Positions 9,277 to 14,669 of a stretch of DNA of 14,669 nt are shown piece after piece. The first letter of the stretch is position 1; each line of letters starts with the position of its first letter. The position numbers and the translations under genes were made by a program. The DNA comes from Daldinia sp. FL1419 (Eukaryota; Ascomycota; Sordariomycetes; Xylariales; Hypoxylaceae). The stretch covers positions 1 through 14,669 of the forward strand of contig MU623710.1 of NCBI GenBank assembly GCA_025201765.1, in the 5' to 3' direction. The notes beneath the pieces were generated by a model, which made no database searches, had not been told where the DNA came from, and saw only the letters and a program-made list of their open reading frames with translations.

Positions 9277-9301
9277 CAGGCCCTAAGGCCTGCATTTTAT
9301 T
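9277..9301 (-). terminator. Putative poly(A) signal and hairpin 3' of the nuclease gene
   Basis: On the - strand AATAAA (9301-9296) lies 154 nt past the HNH stop codon. It is followed at once by a perfect 6-bp inverted repeat, CAGGCC-TTAG-GGCCTG (9292-9277). AATAAA is the usual cleavage/polyadenylation signal. The hairpin may mark the 3' UTR end, but its role is a guess. Confidence 0.45.
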
Positions 9302-9455
9302 CTAAGAAATACAACATCATTTTTACCCCCCAATAAACCCTATCATATTTAAGTTCGGAAAGCTTTTAGCCCTTATTCACATTACAACCCTTCTTAAACG
9401 GTTAAAGATCTGTGCGAAGCTCAGAAGGATTGCTATAATCTGCATTCGCAGGAGA

Positions 9456-11074
9456 TTATAAAGTAATAAACACAGGGGTTGCATCTTTATCTTCAACAGG
9501 ATTGTTGAAGACAGATACACGCTGGCGCTTATTGTTACAATCTTCATCGGAAATACTATCAACAACTTGAACAAGGATATTATTTGCAGGGGGCGGAGTG
9601 GGTGATAAAACCGGCTGCTCATATGACAAAGGGAGACCATAATAGATTTCGGAATCATCATCACCATCTGAACCATGTAAAGACGAAGAATCCAATGAAA
9701 ACAAATCCTCATCAACAGGAACAGAATAGGAGGATAAATCCACATGATACTCAGCGTCCTTTGAAATCTGATCAGCATCCCTCTTCTGACCTTTCTGGAA
9801 AAGAGTCCAATAACGGCGCGAGGATCCTGATCTCAGGGAAAATATATTCGAATTGGATAAGGTTTCCTCCTTTCGTTCATCGTCGAGGGGTGTACCGCCC
9901 ACACGGACGAGCCTGGACACCTTATATATTGATTGTGTTTTGAAAAAAGGCATCATATTGGCACAGAAAATGGACCACGCAAATCGAATAAACAGATACC
10001 TGGCTGGAACACCGCACAACTTGTCGATTATCGTATTTTGGTATTTGTGGATATTCTGAAAGCCTTCGCCGGTATTTCCAGTGAGGCGATTCACATGGAT
10101 ACAAAGCTTATAATCTTTATTAGGACCGCCAACGATAGACTTGGGTACAAGGTTTAAAAAACCATGGTCCCAAATGAAATGAAGGTCTTTGCGTAGTGGG
10201 ATTTTGTTCCTCCAATCTTCTAACACTTGTGCATGTGAACCGATGACAGAATAGAAAATGTGGCTGCGCTTAGCCCAGGCGGTTTCTTGTTTGGGAATAA
10301 TGTAGGCCAAATCAACCCCAGATAGACAATTAGACAAATAACAAGGCTTAATACGCAGCTCATTTTCTGCCATGCCGACCTTAGGATCGAAGGGAATTTC
10401 CACATCTCTCCAGGGCTTTGGGGTCCTCTTAGGAGGTGACCAATCATCGAAAGTGGGAACGATAGCCCAATGGATACCGCGAGGCAGACGACCACGCTCA
10501 TCGGGAATAATAAAGAAATAGTCCCCAGATGGCAACAGGTCGTTGGGGGGAATCCGATAACGATCCTTAACTTCCGGACTCTTGGAAAGGAAGGGCGATG
10601 TCTTCTTTGCAGGGTCTCTACCTTCATCGGGGTGCATGGCATTGTTGGCCAAAATACAAGAGGCATAATATACCATAATGTACTGCGCACCTCCATCGGT
10701 TGTGACAAATTCAAGAAGACAATCATAGCAGTCTTTTTCCGTGTAGTATGGATGATAAACACGGACTTTCCTAAGAAGACGGTCATCGTGAGGCTTATCA
10801 ATTACAGGAACATTGCGAAAGGGGACCATTATATCTGGAAATTCATCCTCGGGGAGGGGCGTTGGTATTAGATAATCTTCGTCCGCAGATTCTTCTACTA
10901 TTAAATTAGTAAGGAATTTGTATCGTTAGATGATATTTAATACATACCGGACGCGCCGTTCTCATTAAAGGAATCCTCTACCTTGCCAGATGCGTTGCCG
11001 GACATATCAACATTACGCTCATCAATATCAGGCAGGTCAGATAAATCCGAGGAGAATAATTGGTGGACTGACAT
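9456..11074 (-). CDS. Fungal HNH_2-type endonuclease-domain protein, two exons, 522 aa
   Basis: Exon 1 is 11074-10948 and exon 2 is 10897-9456. The ATG at 11074 is the first in-frame ATG of the upstream open frame and has A at -3. The Met at 10829 alone would drop an acidic 65-residue N-terminus. Family hallmarks, in order: RKVRVYHPYY (about 85-94), LEFVTTDGG, LLPSGDYFF (163-171), IVPTFDDW, then the nuclease core with Cys228, AYIIPKQETAW (240-250), Asn273 and LRKDLHFIWD (277-286), and LFIRFAWSIF (344-353). In the family the core starts with A-H-(L/I)-I-P, and that His is the first H of HNH. Here residue 241 is Tyr, while the Asn and second His remain. The C-terminus is acidic and Ser-rich (436-462), with a basic NKRQRV (498-503) that could be a nuclear signal. 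HNH folds bind a metal and cut nucleic acid. The role of these fungal proteins is unknown, and this one may be inactive. Compositionally normal and stop-free in a decayed region. Confidence 0.85.
10898..10947 (-). other. 50-bp spliceosomal intron of the HNH gene
   Basis: On the - strand it begins GTATGT (10947) and ends TTTAATAG (10898), with a TACTAAT branch-site-like sequence just upstream of the acceptor. Size and signals are typical of fungal introns. Removing it fuses two open frames in phase (exon 1 ends with one base of a codon). The retained intron has an in-frame TAA three codons in. The acceptor is a tandem TAGTAG, so a 53-bp version would delete one Val and keep the frame. Confidence 0.8.
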
Positions 11075-11312
11075 AATGTGGAAATTGTATGACGAAGTTA
11101 TAGAACTGGAATAGTAAAAATTGATTAAAGGTAAATAATTGCGTAATAAAAGAAGGATGAATGATGAATTGGGTAAGAATGCAAAATATAAGCGTTCCAC
11201 TTTCTCCGCTTTATAAATGGAATCTTTGGTAAAATTCGGATAAATAGACGGTCCGCGATATAGCAATTGGAAACCTGTAAGGACCTAATGGAACCTAACA
11301 GTTGCCTAACTG
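11075..11312 (-). promoter_or_regulatory. Putative promoter and 5' UTR of the HNH gene
   Basis: Upstream of the ATG on the - strand there is a TATA-like ATTTATAAAG (11218-11209), 135 bp before the start. A TTTCCAATTG containing CCAAT lies at about 11273-11264. Three TTAGG pentamers (+ strand CCTAA at 11284, 11294 and 11305) are spaced 10 and 11 bp. The last is inside an inverted repeat CAGTT-GCCT-AACTG (11299-11312). A pyrimidine-rich CATCCTTCTTTT near 11159-11148 could lie at the transcript start. The elements are recognised by pattern only. Confidence 0.4.
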
Positions 11313-11699
11313 CTGAGACCCCCATATGGAACACACCCAATTTATGGAATAATTTACACCAAAACATATACTTTTCAATTTTGAATAATTCTGCTAATTC
11401 TTAATGTAATTAATTGAAATAAATTTAGTTTAATTAATAATTACTTTATGATTTTATAATTATATTATAATTCAAATTGTACGATTATGGAAGTATGTAC
11501 TGGTGGTTGAATATAGGATTTTTTCAATATATATCTTTATATACAAATTAAGTAAGAAAATATGTAATTTTGAAATTTTGAATATTCTAAATAATTAATT
11601 GTAAAATACTCTGTATTTTATATCTTTAAAATTATAACATCATAAGATCATATTCAAACTATATATAAAATTTAATAATTATAGAAAATGTGGGAATGT

Positions 11700-11713
11700 T
11701 GGTCATGTGACCA
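11700..11713. promoter_or_regulatory. 14-bp palindrome TGGTCA-TG-TGACCA
   Basis: Perfect 6-bp arms around a 2-bp centre, in an otherwise AT-rich stretch about 0.6 kb upstream of the HNH start codon. It includes CATGTGA, an E-box-like core. It might be a dimeric transcription-factor site, or chance within the coding relic that overlaps it. Confidence 0.25.
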
Positions 11714-11909
11714 TGGTGGTACAGACCCACTTTAATCTTGTATTTAGCTCCATATATTTTGATTTCCAATTAAAATATGTTCTTTCTTAAAATAATTACT
11801 TTTTATTTAAGTAATTTAAATATTTTTACTTTTATTATTATATATAATAATATCTTATTTATTTAATATTAATTAGTAATTAATGATAAATTAATTATAA
11901 ATTAATTAG

Positions 11910-12110
11910 GTACCTGAAAGGGAAGAGATAACTTCAATACTAAATCTTAATAAGAAAAGGTAAGCAATTTCAAGATTTCATATTCCAATATATAATTTTA
12001 AGCCTGAAATTTCATACTATTGTATATGATTTTGGGAGCAACTTATATTAATTTAAGATCTTTAAAAAGTGGAAATAGTTTTAATATTAAATTTATAATT
12101 TAAGATATAC
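11910..12110 (+). pseudogene. Coding relic (plus strand), family unknown
   Basis: After a TAG at 11907 one + frame reads VPEREEITSILNLNKKR, a stop at 11961, then AISRFHIPIYNFKPEISYY and further pieces separated by TGA and TAA. Polar and charged residues are balanced, unlike translation of pure A/T DNA. AAAAG|GTAAGC at the first stop resembles an intron donor, with a weak acceptor TTTAAG 43 bp on, so the stop might lie in an intron; decay is the simpler reading. No domain is recognised. Confidence 0.28.
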
Positions 12111-13053
12111 ATCTATCATATATAAATAAATAATATTAAGGCTTCTTTTATTAATAAAATAATTTCAGAGAAATTTGTATTAATTAAATTATTATATATT
12201 TATTATACATTTATATTTATAATATATATTTATATTTATTATAATATTATAATATATTAAAAAAAGGTAATAATATTAAAAATTATGTTATATATTTACC
12301 TTACTAATAAATTTTAAATTCTACCTAAATTTTTTTTTTAATTCTATTTAAAAAGTTTTATGTATTATAATTATAATTATTATTATTTAAAAGTTTAATA
12401 TTTAAAAAAAAAATAGTTTAACATTTTATAAAATAATTTTACAAAAATAAAATTAATATAATTTCTTTTTATAATAATACATTTACTTATCACTTTTTCA
12501 CCACTCTTTTATTATAATAATTAATATTTTTATTACCTTAATTATAATATTATATCTTACCTATTTTTTTAAAATTTATTATAATTAATAATTAATATAA
12601 TTAAATTAATAAAAGAATTTTAACTGAAATATATTAATGATAAATAATTAAATATTAACCTTAATATTATTGATGTAATAATTGTTTTAATAACCTAAAT
12701 TAATATATATATGGCTAAAAATATAATAGGTTATAATAAAGATATAATTAATAAAAATTTATAATATATTTTTAAGAATAATTTTTACAGTTAAATTCTA
12801 ATCTATTTTATTAAGATTTAATATCCATTATATATTAAAATTAAGGAATACCTTAAATTTTATGGTATTTTTATTGAAATAGTATAAAATAATTTATATA
12901 TATTTATAATTGTTGTTAATATAAATTTATTTTCTAAATTCTTTTAAATAAAATAAATAATTTATTAAAAATTTACCTTTTTAAATTCAAATTTTTAATT
13001 AACTTAATATATTTATATTCATTAAAAGTTATAATAAAGGTTATTATAATTAA

Positions 13054-13371
13054 AATAAAATTAACAACAGTAATACTAATACCACAATTTTTAACTACAA
13101 TTATATAACTTTATCCAATATAATTTATAAATTTTTAACTAATATCTTAAGCATTTTAACCAGTTCTAGTACCCTAACTAATTTCAACACCCCAGCCTAT
13201 TCCAGCACCTCAGCCCATTCTAATACCTTAATAAGTTTTATAAGTTCTTCAAATACCATAATAATCAATATTTCCAATATAATAATAAATAATCCTTTAA
13301 ACACCTTAAATACCCTAATAAGCTCAAATAATTCTTTAATATTAATCAATCCAAATATTCTTAATAAATAA
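13054..13371 (+). pseudogene. Ser/Thr/Asn-rich repeat relic, 105 codons open without a start
   Basis: A + frame is open from 13054 to a TAA at 13369-13371 but contains no ATG. From about 13160 it reads SSSTLTNFNTPAYSSTSAHS and continues with S-N-T-rich units. The DNA shows degenerate 18-bp units, for example AATTTCAACACCCCAGCC, TATTCCAGCACCTCAGCC and CATTCTAATACCTTAATA (13180-13233). The segment kept C and lost G, so Ser, Thr and Pro codons survive. Read on the - strand the same repeat would give a Leu/Val-rich hexapeptide pattern (VLKLVRVLELVKMLKIL), so the true coding strand is uncertain. It may be a decayed minisatellite inside a surface-type protein or a transposon. Confidence 0.35.
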
Positions 13372-13913
13372 CTTTATATAATAAAATTAATATATAAATA
13401 ATATAAAGGCTTTCCCAGGAATAGCATAATAATCTATTATAAGATCATTTATTTATGAATAAAAAGAGCAAATGGTAATATAAGGATTTTAATTTCTTAA
13501 TTTATTAATTAAATTATATCTTAATAATAATCTTAAATTTAAAAATAAAAAGTATAAAATACTAAATAAATAAATCCAAATTTTCTTATTTTATTATTAT
13601 AAATTTAAAATTAAACCTAATTTATATATTAATATTTATAATATTATATTAAAAAAAACAATTTTAAAATTTTTTTATAAATATTTTATATAATAAGATT
13701 TTAATTTTAATATAATGATTAATAAAATATATAATTTTTTTTATATTAATGAAAACCTTTAAATATATATATTTAAATAAAAAAATATAATAATTAAGAA
13801 TATTATATAAAATAATTTTAGAAAAATTTTATTTAAATATTTTAAAATATTAATTATTTAAATATAATATATTTATAAAGATTTATTAATTAGTTATATT
13901 AAAGAAATTTATT
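13372..13913. other. AT-rich stretch without recognisable features
   Basis: Nearly pure A/T with a slight excess of G over C on the + strand. No open frame, motif or repeat border could be supported. Confidence 0.5.
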
Positions 13914-14144
13914 TTAAAGAAGGCTTATATCATATTGTATAAGGATATCTAACATTTCTACCCATCTTTCTTCAACAATCTGATATGTTTGAGAGCATTT
14001 ATGCCGATCTTTAAATGATGGTAGGCAATGTATATTAAAACTTTTCCAATAAATATAAGATGAAAAATAATCATTATTATGTTAATTAAATTTATTGGAA
14101 TAATTAAAAATTTTACTAAGCGAATCAAAGCAGAAATAAACGTT
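13914..14144 (-). pseudogene. Coding relic with well-preserved peptide (minus strand)
   Basis: A minus-strand frame from 14144 to a TAA at 13916-13914 has a single internal stop (TAA at 14084-14082). The last 55 codons are open and read like ordinary protein, including HCLPSFKDRHKCSQTYQIV followed by EERWVEMLDILIQYDIS. Trp, Cys, His and Gln codons survive, although the DNA on both sides is almost pure A/T. A + strand reading of the same DNA also gives coherent pieces but with about eight stops. The Met-started frame at 14161-13958 on the - strand is another frame and is low complexity. I do not recognise the family, and no start codon or intron border is evident. Confidence 0.4.
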
Positions 14145-14578
14145 TTAATAATTAAAAACATTTTAATAATAAAAATGGAAAAAAGAAATATTTTATTTAT
14201 AATAAATTAGATTATTAGTTTATTAAGTACTTTATATATAAATAATATAATAAATATAATAAATAATATTGATATATATAAGAGTAAAAAATGGAAAACA
14301 TTAAAGAAGATTTTGCAACCTTCTTTATAAATTATAAAAAAATTGATATTAATTATAACAACAATAATACTAACAATAATAATAATAATTTTAATATATA
14401 ATATATATAATATATTAATGATAAATATAATAATAATAATTAAACTTAATTATCAATTATATAATACTTTATAAATTATAATGAAATTAATAATCCCTAA
14501 ATTATTAATATTTTTGTAAATTAAATAATTTTCTATATATTCACCACAATAAATATCTTTAATAATAATTATAAATAT
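14145..14578. other. AT-rich stretch with AAT/ATA simple repeats
   Basis: No gene. There are runs of (AAT)n and alternating AT, for example around 14360-14440 and a second (ATA)-rich patch to 14450. The sequence ends sharply at the GC step near 14579. Confidence 0.5.
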
Positions 14579-14669
14579 TGAACCGGTGTAGAGCGATTAG
14601 GTCATAGATACTACCCTGTAGAGACCCTATCTCCTCCTTAGAGCTAGACCCTCCGAGGCTCCACAGCTC
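14579..14669. other. Abrupt return to normal GC at the window edge
   Basis: From GAACCGGTGTAGAGCG onward G and C are as common as A and T, after more than 3 kb of AT-rich DNA. TAGAG occurs three times and AGACCCT/TAGACCCT twice in 91 bp. One + frame reads TGVERLGHRYYPVETLSPP before a stop, but the piece is too short to call. It may be the edge of the next gene island or of a younger, unmutated insertion. Confidence 0.4.

Larger units (their letters stand above)
11400..13050. other. AT-rich decayed region right of the nuclease gene
   Basis: No intact gene. Composition falls to nearly all A/T, though 11460-11760 and 11900-12070 are less eroded. On the + strand a short frame at 11688-11732 reads MWECWSCDHGGTDPL before a stop, and a longer trace starts at 11910 (separate entry). 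From about 12110 to 13050 I see only A/T-rich sequence with no frame, repeat boundary or motif that I can support. Confidence 0.5.

Noticed and set aside
9377..10871. Several other open frames overlapping the HNH gene on both strands
   Set aside because: They are shadows of the 522-residue frame. None shows family motifs, and the HNH frame has hallmarks along most of its length.
10937..11266. Extended 109-codon minus frame beginning upstream of 11074
   Set aside because: It has no ATG before 11074 and stops within the intron. The part upstream of the ATG is hydrophobic and unlike the acidic leader, so it is treated as 5' UTR plus exon 1.
13958..14161. Met-started 67-codon minus frame rich in Ile and Leu
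   Set aside because: Low-complexity hydrophobic translation of A/T DNA. Another minus frame over the same DNA gives a much more natural peptide.
1..14669. Mitochondrial or protist (for example apicomplexan) AT-rich genome
   Set aside because: The AT richness is confined to decayed repeats and is strand-biased. The intact gene has normal composition, standard code, a fungal-type intron and fungal HNH_2 hallmarks.
14579..14669. tRNA or rRNA gene at the right edge
   Set aside because: No cloverleaf, acceptor stem or conserved rRNA block could be found in the 91 bases.

Overview
The window looks like nuclear DNA of a filamentous fungus, most likely an ascomycete with repeat-induced point mutation (RIP). 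The reasons are an extreme AT-rich background made of decayed transposon sequence, C-to-T/G-to-A decay with strong local strand bias, a 50-bp spliceosomal intron of fungal type, and one intact gene of a nuclease family expanded in fungi. The species cannot be told from the sequence.

Layout. 1-2760 is an AT-rich desert that has lost mainly C on the + strand; decayed coding traces lie on the - strand (2060-2380, and a proline-rich one at 1230-1467). 2760-3603 is a patch of near-normal base composition without a convincing gene. It holds a cluster of TTAYRTAA-like sites, a degenerate tandem repeat of about 140-155 bp, and eight TTATCA (GATA-type) motifs spaced about one helical turn apart. 3604-9004 is one complete but dead LTR retrotransposon, with 152/151-bp LTRs and a 5-bp target duplication ATAAT on both sides. 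Eroded integrase, reverse transcriptase and RNase H motifs identify it as Ty1/Copia, on the + strand. 9005-11400 resumes the normal-composition island and carries the only intact gene. 11400-14578 is again AT-rich wreckage with a few coding relics, and 14579-14669 returns sharply to normal GC.

The intact gene is on the - strand (11074 to 9456, two exons, 522 aa) and encodes a fungal HNH_2-type endonuclease-domain protein. A single-exon reading would miss its first 65 residues. The first histidine of the HNH signature is replaced by tyrosine through what would be a CpA-to-TpA change, so the protein may be catalytically dead.

Functionally the window is one gene island, split by a retrotransposon, inside a RIP-silenced compartment. 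Removing the element and one ATAAT copy joins 3603 to 9010, so the repeat/GATA-motif segment originally lay about 0.5 kb downstream of the nuclease gene. I see no operon-like or multi-gene system. The points most worth following are the H-to-Y nuclease, the phased GATA array, the strand-switching mutation pattern inside one element, and the orphan coding relics on the right.
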